Part shown: in pieces, positions 1 through 7,216 of the stretch | How the letters are laid out: the number at the start of each line of letters is the position of its first letter | How positions within the stretch are numbered: the first letter of the stretch is position 1 | Source of the DNA: JAZFYD01 sp036443405 | Lineage (GTDB): Bacteria > Planctomycetota > PLA2 | NCBI GenBank assembly: GCA_036443405.1 | Contig: JAZFYD010000231.1 | Location: forward strand, 1-15,663 | Length of the DNA stretch: 15,663 nucleotides | Direction of reading: 5' to 3' | Position numbers and translations under genes: made by a program | Notes under the pieces: generated by a model | Seen by the model: only the letters and a program-made list of their open reading frames with translations | What the model was told of the DNA's origin: nothing | Databases searched by the model: none

Positions 1-2604
1 GAAGTGCTCTATCACACCCCCGCGCGCCGGCCGCTACAGGACGTGCTCACCTGCATCCGCCACGGGGTGACGCTGACCACGGCCGGCCGAAGGATCCAAC
101 CGAACTCCGAGCACGCGCTGCTCACACCCTATGCGTTCAACGCGCTGTTCGAGGACGACCCGGGTTCGGTCGAGCGCACGCGCGAGATCGCATCCAGCTG
201 CACGTTTTCACTTTCGGAGGTGCGGTATCGCTATCCGTCGGAGCGGTTGCCCGACGGCAAAACCTCGGCGCAATGGCTCGAGGACCTCACCTGGCGCGGT
301 GCGAAGGAGCGTTATCCCGACGGTGTCCCCCACAAGGTGCGAACGCTCATCCAAAAAGAGCTCGCGCTCATCGACGAGCTCGACTACTGCGGCTACTTCC
401 TCACGATGTGGGAGATCGTTCGCTACTGCCGCGATCAGGGGATTTTGTGCCAGGGCCGCGGGTCGGCGGCGAACTCGGCGGTTTGTTACTGCCTGCGTGT
501 GACGGCGGTCGATCCAACGCGCGTGGATCTTTTGTTCGAGCGCTTTTTGTCCAAGGAGCGCGCGGAGCCACCGGACATCGACTTGGACATCATGCACGAG
601 CGGCGCGAAGAGGTGATTCAGCACGTCTATGAAAAATACGGCCGCGACCACGCGGCGATGGTGGCCAACGTCATTCGTTACCGGCAGCGCTCGGCGGTGC
701 GCGACGTCGGCAAGGTCCTCGGGATCCAGGAGACGTCGCTTGACCGGTTGGCCAAATTGCACGCGCACGCGGACGCGGTGGATGACAAGCAACTCCGGCG
801 CGCGGCGCTCGATCCGCAAAGCAGCGCGTGCCGCCACCTCATGAATCTGTCCGAGGAGATCCAGGACTTCCCGCGCCACCTCTCGATCCATCCCGGCGGT
901 TTTTTGCTCGGCCACGAACCGGTGTTCGACCTCGTGCCGATCGAGAACGGCTCGATGGAAAACCGCACCGTCATCCAGTGGGACAAAGACGACGTCGAGG
1001 ACGTGGGCCTCTTCAAGGTGGACCTGCTCGGCCTCGGCGCGCTTTCGCACGTCGACCGCACACTCACTCTCATTCGCGAACATCGCGGGGTCGATCTCTC
1101 CCTCGCGACGATTCCCGAGGGCGACGAACCGACCTACGACATGGTTTGCTGCGGCGAAACGGTCGGCGTCTTTCAGATCGAGAGCCGCGCGCAGATGGCC
1201 ATGCTGCCTAGGTTGCGCCCACGCAATTTCTACGACCTCGTTGTGGAGATCAGCATCGTGCGGCCCGGGCCGATCACCGGCGGCATGGTGCATCCCTACC
1301 TGCGGCGGCGGAACGGAGAGGAGCCGGTCACCTACCCGCACGAATGCCTCGAACCGGTGCTCAAAAAGACGCTCGGCGTACCGCTGTTTCAGGAACAGGT
1401 CATGCGGCTTGCCGTGGTCGCGGCAGACTACACACCCGGCGAAGCGGATCAGCTTCGTCGCGACATGGCGGCGTGGCGAAAAACCGGGCGCATCGAGCGC
1501 CACCGCGAACGGTTGGTCGGGCGCATGGCGAAAAAGGGAATCGCGCGCGAGTTCGCGGAGGCGGTGTTCGATCAAATCCGCGGGTTTGGCGAGTACGGTT
1601 TCCCGGAAAGCCACGCGGCATCCTTTGCGCTCATTGCGTATGCAACCTCGTGGCTCAAATGCCACTACCCCATCGAGTTCACGTGCGGCCTTTTGAACGC
1701 GCAGCCGATGGGGTTTTACGCGCCCTCCACGATCATCGAGGACGCGAAACGCGCCGGCGTGGAGTTCCTGCCTGTGGATGTGCAGCAAAGCGATTGGGAT
1801 TGCACGCTCGAACCTCTCGGGCACGTTCGGGATCCGCGCGCCGCACACGCTGCGGATGGCTCTCCGGAGGGGCCGCTCGCGCACCCCGGTTACGCCATTC
1901 GCATGGGGTTTCGTTACATCAAGGGGCTGCGCGAGGACGACGCCAATACGATCCTCCGGGCGCGTCCGTTTGCGTCCATCGAGGACTTTCGTGCGCGCAC
2001 CGCGCTCAACTCCGGCGCGCGGAGGAAACTCGCCACCGCCGGCGCGCTCTTACCGCTTCAGGCCGCGCGACGGGCGGCGCTTTGGGACATGGCGCAACAC
2101 CAACCCTGGGCCTCGGGGGCGGACGCGGATTCCGGCACGTTGCCTTTGAAAGTGGCTGAACCGACGCCGCGCTTTTCGCCGCTCTCGGATTTCGAGGAGG
2201 TGAGCTGGGATTTTCGCGCCGGCGGCCACAGCACGCGGGATCATCCGCTCGGGCCGCTTCGTCCGATCCTGTTGCGCCGCGGTCTTCGGCCGGCGCAGGT
2301 CATAAACGGCATGCGCGACGGCCAACGTGTGCGCTACGCCGGCATCGTCATCTGCCGGCAGCGGCCCGGCACCGCCGGCGGCGTCACGTTCATGACGCTG
2401 GAGGACGAAACCGGTTTCGTGAATCTCGTGTTGTGGCAACAGGTTTTCGAACGTTTCGCGGTTGTGGCCAAAACCGAGTCCTTTTTGGGAGTGACCGGCA
2501 AGCTGCAAATCCAAGACGGTGTGATCCATCTCATCGCCCAGGAACTCTGGCGGCCGGACCTCACGACGCAACCGGTCCATCCGCGAAGCCGGGATTTTCA
2601 TTAG
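1..2604 (+). CDS. dnaE2: Error-prone DNA polymerase DnaE2/ImuC, 5' end missing
   Basis: Alpha subunit of the error-prone C-family DNA polymerase used in damage-induced translesion synthesis, normally with ImuA and ImuB. The reading frame is open from base 1, so the GTG at 4 is an internal codon, and about 200 residues (most of the N-terminal PHP domain) lie outside the window. Counting from base 1, the catalytic palm motif PDIDLDI is at residues 191-197, with D192 and D194 matching the first two catalytic aspartates of the family. GRGSAANSAVCYCL lies before it. An OB-fold is visible near residues 778-850 (YAGIVICRQRPG, then TLEDETGFVNLVLW). The C-terminus SRDFH is, from memory, typical of DnaE2 rather than DnaE1. 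imuA/imuB are not in the window but could lie upstream. The stop codon lies inside a perfect palindrome (2594-2632). The identification is secure; the damage-response role is family knowledge. Confidence 0.95.
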   Translation, partial: EVLYHTPARRPLQDVLTCIRHGVTLTTAGRRIQPNSEHALLTPYAFNALFEDDPGSVERTREIASSCTFSLSEVRYRYPSERLPDGKTSAQWLEDLTWRGAKERYPDGVPHKVRTLIQKELALIDELDYCGYFLTMWEIVRYCRDQGILCQGRGSAANSAVCYCLRVTAVDPTRVDLLFERFLSKERAEPPDIDLDIMHERREEVIQHVYEKYGRDHAAMVANVIRYRQRSAVRDVGKVLGIQETSLDRLAKLHAHADAVDDKQLRRAALDPQSSACRHLMNLSEEIQDFPRHLSIHPGGFLLGHEPVFDLVPIENGSMENRTVIQWDKDDVEDVGLFKVDLLGLGALSHVDRTLTLIREHRGVDLSLATIPEGDEPTYDMVCCGETVGVFQIESRAQMAMLPRLRPRNFYDLVVEISIVRPGPITGGMVHPYLRRRNGEEPVTYPHECLEPVLKKTLGVPLFQEQVMRLAVVAADYTPGEADQLRRDMAAWRKTGRIERHRERLVGRMAKKGIAREFAEAVFDQIRGFGEYGFPESHAASFALIAYATSWLKCHYPIEFTCGLLNAQPMGFYAPSTIIEDAKRAGVEFLPVDVQQSDWDCTLEPLGHVRDPRAAHAADGSPEGPLAHPGYAIRMGFRYIKGLREDDANTILRARPFASIEDFRARTALNSGARRKLATAGALLPLQAARRAALWDMAQHQPWASGADADSGTLPLKVAEPTPRFSPLSDFEEVSWDFRAGGHSTRDHPLGPLRPILLRRGLRPAQVINGMRDGQRVRYAGIVICRQRPGTAGGVTFMTLEDETGFVNLVLWQQVFERFAVVAKTESFLGVTGKLQIQDGVIHLIAQELWRPDLTTQPVHPRSRDFH

Positions 2605-2632
2605 TGGCGCCGGAGGCGCCACTAATGAAAAT
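2594..2632 (+). repeat. Perfect fold-back palindrome covering the dnaE2 stop codon
   Basis: Left arm 2594-2611 (ATTTTCATTAGTGGCGCC), loop GGA 2612-2614, right arm 2615-2632 (GGCGCCACTAATGAAAAT). All 18 base pairs match. The first 11 bases of the left arm are the last codons and stop of dnaE2, encoding the conserved DFH end, so the right arm carries a reverse-complement copy of native coding sequence. There is no T-run after the stem, so a classical intrinsic terminator is not supported. The stem could still stop transcription or protect the mRNA 3' end. The same arrangement, with the same GGA loop, is found at the end of purD. Confidence 0.85.
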
Positions 2633-2641
2633 GTGTTGTTT

Positions 2642-2691
2642 GCCCAACCGCTGACGCGGTTGGAGCTATGAGTTCGAAGCGTCTGAGATGG
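2642..2691 (+). repeat. Dispersed hairpin repeat with tail, copy after dnaE2
   Basis: A hairpin with arms CCAACCGC (2644-2651) and GCGGTTGG (2656-2663) around a TGAC loop, flanked by GC before and AGC after. It is separated from the fold-back palindrome by GTGTTGTTT. The tail from AGC to GTCTGAGATG closely matches the tail after the tRNA-Pro hairpin (15250-15277), including the core GTTCGAA followed by CGTCTGAGATG. The copies after purD share the hairpin but not the tail. The rest of the gap, 2692-2791, shows nothing I recognise apart from a possible short promoter at its end. Confidence 0.8.
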
Positions 2692-2791
2692 GGTTTGGTT
2701 GTTTGCCAGACGGCGGACTTGTCGGCCATAGCTCACGGAGCGGGCGACCGTGGACGCGGGCCACGGCGTTGCCGCGGAGGTCGCGCGCGGC

Positions 2792-2797
2792 TAAGGT
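2792..2797 (+). promoter_or_regulatory. Candidate -10 (TAAGGT) for the membrane protein gene
   Basis: TAAGGT lies 6 bases before GTG 2804, the spacing seen before many other genes in this window. No Shine-Dalgarno and no TTGACA-like -35 are visible. It supports GTG 2804 as the start of the membrane protein gene. Confidence 0.4.
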
Positions 2798-2803
2798 GCG
2801 CGC

Positions 2804-3598
2804 GTGGCTGGTCGAGCAAGCCCCCCCCGGAGGAGCCTTCACGTCTTTGCTTGGCATGGTCGCGTGCGGCCTCATGGTCGCCGGATTTTTCCTGCCTTGG
2901 ACCCCGCTCACCAAGACGATCGAGGGGAGCGTTGGAGTGGACAAGCAGCGCGTCGTGCGACGCCTGCGTTCGCGGGAAAGCAAGAAAGACAGCCAAGCGC
3001 AGAAAACCGCCGCCAACAGGGTGGTCGCCGGCCAAAGCCTCACCGGGTCGCAGTGGTGAGCCTGTTCGACTCGATGGAGGACGACAAGTCACTCAACCAG
3101 GCGCAAAAACGCGTCTTCACCACGACCAAGGTCTCGATCCTGATCCTCCCGATCGGCGCCGGGCTTCTACTCGTGATGATGCTGCTGCTCACAATCCCCG
3201 CCAAACGGGCGATGCAAGCCGGGGTCGGACCCATTGCAGCCATCTTAGCCGTCGCGAAGGCGCAGCCTGTATCGAGTCTGATCTTCGCGCTCTCCATGTC
3301 CATCGGCATCGTCGTCGCCGTCTTCGCGGCGTTTGTTTTTGTCGGTCTACAAAGAGCCGACATCGGGGACGAAATTGGCCTCGGCCTGAAGCTGATCTTC
3401 AGCGGCGCGGTGTTGTCGTTTTTCTCGTCGTTTCTCGGCTACGGGCCCGGACGGCTCGGCGCGCTCCTGTTCGCGCTGTTCCTGATCGCGGCGGCTGTCG
3501 GCGGACTCTGGTGGTACATCGGCGGGGCCGAGGGAAAGATCATCGACGAAGCGATGGTTTCGCATGCGCGCGCAGCGGCCCGGGTTGCGCTCGCGTGA
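2804..3598 (+). CDS. Polytopic membrane protein, middle segment in a shifted frame
   Basis: No family recognised. The frame from GTG 2804 is open to TGA 3598 (264 codons), but from about 2829 to 3055 it gives Arg-rich sequence typical of an out-of-frame reading. The neighbouring frame there encodes a convincing membrane segment with FFLPW, then ends at TGA 3057-3059. From 3056 the first frame encodes SLFDSMEDD and about four membrane segments (near ILILPIGAGLLLVMMLLL, IFALSMSIGIVVAVFAAFV, LIFSGAVLSFF and ALLFALFLIAAAVGG). An extra C in the C8 run at 2821-2828 and one lost base near 3056 would restore one protein starting MAGRASPPGGAF. Alternatives are two translationally coupled genes overlapping by GTGA (3056-3059), with the first starting at GTG 2796, or a real frameshifted allele. 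The topology resembles small inner-membrane proteins with an LPW first helix. Function unknown. Confidence 0.6.
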   Translation: MAGRASPPRRSLHVFAWHGRVRPHGRRIFPALDPAHQDDRGERWSGQAARRATPAFAGKQERQPSAENRRQQGGRRPKPHRVAVVSLFDSMEDDKSLNQAQKRVFTTTKVSILILPIGAGLLLVMMLLLTIPAKRAMQAGVGPIAAILAVAKAQPVSSLIFALSMSIGIVVAVFAAFVFVGLQRADIGDEIGLGLKLIFSGAVLSFFSSFLGYGPGRLGALLFALFLIAAAVGGLWWYIGGAEGKIIDEAMVSHARAAARVALA

Positions 3599-3623
3599 TC
3601 GGGACTTCCCACGGGTGATCCTC

Positions 3624-3629
3624 TATCCT
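3624..3629 (+). promoter_or_regulatory. Candidate -10 (TATCCT), leaderless start
   Basis: TATCCT followed by 7 bases and then ATG 3637. No Shine-Dalgarno lies in between, so transcription would start at or near the A of the start codon. Confidence 0.5.
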
Positions 3630-3636
3630 GTCGCGC

Positions 3637-4233
3637 ATGGCGGATTTCCAATGGCATGACGGGTTGGCCGCAGCGCGCGCTGCGGCGGCCGAACGCGGTC
3701 AACTGGTGCTCTCGTACGTCTGGGCGGACGGCTGCCTGGGCTGCCACCGCATGGGTACCGTGGTGTACCCGGATCCCGAGGTCGATTCCTATCTCGCCGC
3801 CAACTTTGTCGGGCTGAAGATCTCGTTGCTCGAGAAACACCCCGACTTCAAAGAGGCGATCGGCGGCCAACCTGTGCCGTGGGCGCCGACGATGCGCTTC
3901 ACCGACGGCAAGGGTCGCGAAGTCCGGCGCTCCGTCGGTTGGCTCGACCGGTCGGACTTTCTCGCGGAACTCAAGATGGCGCAGGGGCAGCACCATCTGA
4001 CGCGTTGGCGCGTGGACGAGGCGCTGGAAACCTTCGAAGCGATCGAGACCGAGCACGCCTCCACGCGAGCGGCGCCCGAGGCCGGTTACTACGCGGGCGT
4101 TGCGCTCTTCATGCAGGGCAAGCGTGACATGGCCGCGCTCAAATCGCGCTGGAACCGGTTGCGCGAACAACATCCGAACAGCGACTGGGCCTACAAGGCC
4201 AGCGTGGTCGACGACCTGCCGGCGGATCTCTAG
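3637..4233 (+). CDS. Thioredoxin-like protein with helical (TPR-like) tail
   Basis: 198 residues. Residues 1-115 look like a thioredoxin-fold domain of the Thioredoxin_7/DUF255-like type. VLSYVWADGCLGC carries the redox pair C33 and C36, PDPEVDSYLAANFV follows, and WAPT (82-85) fits the cis-proline loop. Residues about 118-190 are helical and could be one or two degenerate TPR units (DEALETFEAIE, then AGYYAGVALFMQGKRDMA). No signal peptide is seen, so it is probably cytoplasmic, which is unusual for a disulfide oxidase and fits a reductase or redox sensor better. It is single, follows the membrane protein gene by 38 bases and converges with the lipoprotein gene. The fold is fairly certain; the substrate is unknown. 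Confidence 0.85.
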   Translation: MADFQWHDGLAAARAAAAERGQLVLSYVWADGCLGCHRMGTVVYPDPEVDSYLAANFVGLKISLLEKHPDFKEAIGGQPVPWAPTMRFTDGKGREVRRSVGWLDRSDFLAELKMAQGQHHLTRWRVDEALETFEAIETEHASTRAAPEAGYYAGVALFMQGKRDMAALKSRWNRLREQHPNSDWAYKASVVDDLPADL

Positions 4234-4312
4234 GCACGCGGCGGCGCATCGGGCGTTCGCGGAGGAAAAGGACACCGCGACCAAGTCGCCGGATCGCGCT
4301 GCGATCGCGGGC

Positions 4313-4711
4313 TCAACGCTTCCGACGAAACACGTAGCGCTCACCGATGCCGGTGCCTGCTGCCGCCGCCACCGCGACGTCGCTGCGCGTGATGAGTTCC
4401 CAACCCTGCGACGACAGGTGATCGAGGATGCGGACGCGGATCGTGCGTGAGGGCGCGGCCCCCCCGGGGACCTTGAGTTCCAGCCCCAACGCTTCGGCCG
4501 ACGAAACGTCGATCTCCTCGTCACCGGTTATCCAGCGTGCCGTCTCGGTATCCGCGTGCGTGGCGCGGATGGTCGTGAACTCGAAGATGCCGTGTTCATA
4601 GCCCTTGGCCGGCTTGACGGGTTCCCCCGCGCCGGCGTCGGCGCAGCCCGATGCAGCCAGCGCGATCCCGGCCAACAAAACAAATGCGATCGCGATTCGT
4701 GCATGTTTCAT
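4313..4711 (-). CDS. Small DUF4177-like lipoprotein
   Basis: 132 residues. The N-terminus MKHARIAIAFVLLAGIALAASGC is a signal sequence ending in a plausible lipobox (ASGC, lipidated Cys near 23). The rest ends in LDHLSSQGWELITRSD and YVFRRKR, the pattern of DUF4177-like proteins (a short helix, then GWEL, then a closing aromatic strand). A disordered acidic and Pro/Lys stretch follows the lipid anchor. No catalytic residues are apparent. It converges with the thioredoxin-like gene across a 79-base gap (4234-4312), which holds only a weak inverted repeat around 4292-4306 without a T-run. Function unknown. Confidence 0.75.
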   Translation of the reverse strand: MKHARIAIAFVLLAGIALAASGCADAGAGEPVKPAKGYEHGIFEFTTIRATHADTETARWITGDEEIDVSSAEALGLELKVPGGAAPSRTIRVRILDHLSSQGWELITRSDVAVAAAAGTGIGERYVFRRKR

Positions 4712-4717
4712 GCGCCC

Positions 4718-4723
4718 AGCCTA
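4718..4723 (-). promoter_or_regulatory. Candidate -10 (TAGGCT), leaderless start
   Basis: On the minus strand TAGGCT is followed by 6 bases (GGGCGC) and then ATG 4711. No Shine-Dalgarno is present. Confidence 0.5.
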
Positions 4724-4830
4724 GCGAACGAAGGGGCCGAGGACACGGCCGAATAGGCGACCGCGCAGCGGAACGGCCCGCGCGTGCGTTCTCATCCCCG
4801 TGGCAGCCACGACTCGAGCGAACCTGCGCG

Positions 4831-4836
4831 TAAGAT
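4831..4836 (+). promoter_or_regulatory. Candidate -10 (TAAGAT), leaderless start
   Basis: TAAGAT followed by 8 bases and then ATG 4845. It favours ATG 4845 over the longer open frame from 4800, which would place extra residues ahead of a good signal peptide. Confidence 0.5.
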
Positions 4837-4844
4837 CCTGTGTC

Positions 4845-7145
4845 ATGACGCGCGTCGCGCTCTGCCTTCTTGTGATCCTTGCTTCTGCATCGGCGGGCGA
4901 AAACGGGACGCGGTGGCACTCGTCACTGAAAGACGCACGCAAGGTCGCGAAACCGAAACGCCGCCCGATCCTCTGCGTGCTCCTGGGGTCCGGCTCGGCA
5001 TCGCGGGGTTTGAAGCGAACGCTCGCCAGTCGCAAGCTACAGCCGCTTCTGGATCGATTCGTGTGCGTGAAACCCGGTGCCGCCGAGCGCGCGAAGTTGG
5101 TCAAGAAGTACGACTTGAAAGGGTCCCCCGCGTCCATCGTGTTCGCGTCGATCGGTTCCCCGCTCAAGCTCGTCGTTGGTCCGACGTCGACGGCGCGATA
5201 TGCCGAGAACCTCGAGCACGCACTGCAAAAACATGTCGAGCTGTGGAAACCGAGGCGGCCGGAAACAGTGACGAAACCCGAGGCGCCGAAACCGGCACGC
5301 AACGTACTTCACCGAAGCCACGACTCCGCATGCCCAAAACGCTGTTCGGTATGCGAGCCCGCGTTGAAACGCGGTCTGCGTTGGCTCGTCTCGCAACAAC
5401 GCGGCGACGGCCGCTTTGCCAAAGCGCATGACGAGCGCGTAAGAAAGAACGCCGACGGTCGCGAGCTCACGCGGTCCATCGATGAGATCGGTGTCGCGCT
5501 CACCGCGCTCTCGGGGCTCGCCCTCTTGTCGGCCGGCCAGGAACCGGCTCCGGATTCGAAACAGGGGCGCGCGGTCGCCAAGGCGGTTCGGTATCTGATG
5601 GGCCGCACTCGCGAGAGCGGCCTGGTCAGCCAAGCGGACGGAAACGACCACCTCTTTCTCGCGTACTCGAATTTCGAGACGTCCTTCGCGGCCGTATTCC
5701 TCGCTGAGGCGCACCGGCGTTCGCCCAACCGGGAACTCCCAAAGATCTTGACCGCCATCGCGAGCTATCTCGCGCGCATCCAGGATCCGGAGTCGGGCGG
5801 CTGGGGTTACGGCCCCGAGTTTCGCAGCCACGACCCGCGCACGCGCCGGGGTTGGCGTCTGCTTGCGACCACCCAGTGCGCGCTCGTCGCACTGGCCCAT
5901 CTGCGCGACACCGGCGTCGCGGTCCCCAAGGTGGCGTTCGAGCGTGGCGCGCGCTACTTACGTTCGTGCCGCGGACGCGACGGCCTCTTTGTCTACGAAC
6001 CGCGCCGGCGCGGGGAAGCCGGAACGGCCGGTGCCACCGCGGGTGCGTTGTTCGCCCTTGAACGCTGCGCGTCCCCTGACGCGCCTACCGGCGCGGCTGA
6101 TGTCGAGGCTGCCCACCGTCGCCTGCGCGAGACCTTCCCCGCGATCGACGCGACCGGCGAACACGCGATGTTCTCGTTGTTGTTCGGGGCGCTCGCGATG
6201 AATCACGCCGGGCCGGGCGCCGGCATGGCGTTTCACCGCCACACACGGGACCTGCTCCTGCACGATCAGAAACCCGACGGGTCGTGGGCCGACCCGGAAC
6301 AAAAGGGCGGGAGCATCTACGCGACCGCCATCGCGTTGACCGTCCTGCAACGCCCGGCCGCCCGGCTCGCGCTCTTTCGGGATGCCGCGCACGCCCTCAA
6401 GACATCGGCGCCCCCGCCGTCCGCGCAGGCGGGCGAGGTTCGCTACGGGAAACCGCCGCATGCCAAGAGCCGCGTCAAGGTGTTCGAACGGAACGGGGGC
6501 GGCGGCCCGCGGTACGGGATCGATCTGGTGATCTCGGTCGAAGGCCGCCCGAGCGGCGAGTACCTCGAGAATCTCCGAACCGGAGTTCTCGGCGCGAATC
6601 GGATCCTGTTCGACGTGACGGACGGACAGATGAGCCTGCATCGGGTCACCGTGCATCAGGACAAGGCGGCGTGGGATCTCGCGGACATCATGATCACGAA
6701 GGACTTTTTCGACCAGGCGGTGAACCCGCACCCGTGGGCGCACGGCATGACCCGCTTGTCGCGCATCACGGATCTGCGGCGCGGGACCAAGCGCCCCGGC
6801 CGGCGCATCGGCGACTGGATCCTCTTCCCACCCACCGGCATTCAGTGGGAGCATCCACGTTTCATGTACGTTCTCGCTCACGAGCTCTGCCACTACTTGT
6901 TGGGAGCGCGCGACGAATACAACCAGCGCGGGGGCGAGTCCTACTGCGCGTGCATCCAGGGCCTGCGCGGGTTCAGCGAACTCTGCGACGAAACCAATCA
7001 CACGGACGACCGCCAGGACGCATCCTGCTGGGCGCTCGCGAAGGCGCTCTACCCGAAACTGAGGGTGCCCGAGCGTGCCGACCCGGGGCCGTGGGATCCG
7101 CCGGCGCCGGTTGTGACCCTCCCCGCGCACGCGCCGGCTGACTGA
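4845..7145 (+). CDS. Exported thioredoxin-like / toroid / CLCA-like zinc peptidase fusion
   Basis: 766 residues from ATG 4845, chosen because it gives a clean Sec signal peptide (MTRVALCLLVILASASA). Residues about 24-135 look like a thioredoxin fold (LKGSPASIVF carries the cis-proline), but the CxxC site is replaced by GSGSASRG, so redox activity is unlikely. A Cys-rich linker (CPKRCSVC, 163-170) leads to about 172-520, with repeats of the squalene-cyclase/prenyltransferase alpha-alpha toroid type: GLRWLVSQQRGDGRF, YLARIQDPESGGWGYG, LLLHDQKPDGSW. The C-terminal part has HELCHYLLGARDEYN (H679, E680, H683, D690, E691), matching the HExxHxxxGxxDEYN signature of CLCA-type zinc peptidases (family M87) and bacterial relatives. 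SELCDETNH and ASCW downstream also fit the bacterial type. Probably a secreted or periplasmic protease; substrate unknown. sodN lies downstream with its own promoter. Confidence 0.85.
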   Translation: MTRVALCLLVILASASAGENGTRWHSSLKDARKVAKPKRRPILCVLLGSGSASRGLKRTLASRKLQPLLDRFVCVKPGAAERAKLVKKYDLKGSPASIVFASIGSPLKLVVGPTSTARYAENLEHALQKHVELWKPRRPETVTKPEAPKPARNVLHRSHDSACPKRCSVCEPALKRGLRWLVSQQRGDGRFAKAHDERVRKNADGRELTRSIDEIGVALTALSGLALLSAGQEPAPDSKQGRAVAKAVRYLMGRTRESGLVSQADGNDHLFLAYSNFETSFAAVFLAEAHRRSPNRELPKILTAIASYLARIQDPESGGWGYGPEFRSHDPRTRRGWRLLATTQCALVALAHLRDTGVAVPKVAFERGARYLRSCRGRDGLFVYEPRRRGEAGTAGATAGALFALERCASPDAPTGAADVEAAHRRLRETFPAIDATGEHAMFSLLFGALAMNHAGPGAGMAFHRHTRDLLLHDQKPDGSWADPEQKGGSIYATAIALTVLQRPAARLALFRDAAHALKTSAPPPSAQAGEVRYGKPPHAKSRVKVFERNGGGGPRYGIDLVISVEGRPSGEYLENLRTGVLGANRILFDVTDGQMSLHRVTVHQDKAAWDLADIMITKDFFDQAVNPHPWAHGMTRLSRITDLRRGTKRPGRRIGDWILFPPTGIQWEHPRFMYVLAHELCHYLLGARDEYNQRGGESYCACIQGLRGFSELCDETNHTDDRQDASCWALAKALYPKLRVPERADPGPWDPPAPVVTLPAHAPAD

Positions 7146-7184
7146 GGATCGCGACACGAACGCAGCGGGGCTGATCCCATGGCC

Positions 7185-7210
7185 TAGAATGCGTGGCCTA
7201 CCTGCAGGAG
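7185..7210 (+). promoter_or_regulatory. sodN promoter -10 (TAGAAT) and Shine-Dalgarno
   Basis: TAGAAT at 7185-7190 predicts a transcript start near 7197. AGGAG at 7206-7210 lies 6 bases before ATG 7217. Unlike most genes here, sodN therefore has a leader of about 20 bases and a clear ribosome site. GGCCTA occurs as a direct repeat at 7181-7186 and 7195-7200, straddling the -10, and could be an operator; that is a guess. Confidence 0.5.
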
Positions 7211-7216
7211 AAACTC

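Noticed and set aside
208..1884. Long open frame on the minus strand inside dnaE2 (558 codons)
   Set aside because: It is antisense to conserved polymerase motifs and has Arg/His/Val-rich composition typical of shadow frames in GC-rich DNA.
2602..2632. Classical Rho-independent terminator after dnaE2
   Set aside because: The stem is excellent but is followed by ATGAAAATG and GTTGTTT rather than a U-run. A terminator role remains possible but is not shown by the sequence.
3439..4524. Minus-strand open frame of 361 codons
   Set aside because: It covers the thioredoxin-like gene and part of two others in antisense, with shadow-type composition and no domain.
5958..7157. Minus-strand open frame of 399 codons inside the peptidase fusion gene
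   Set aside because: Antisense to the HELCH motif and toroid repeats; no recognisable domain.
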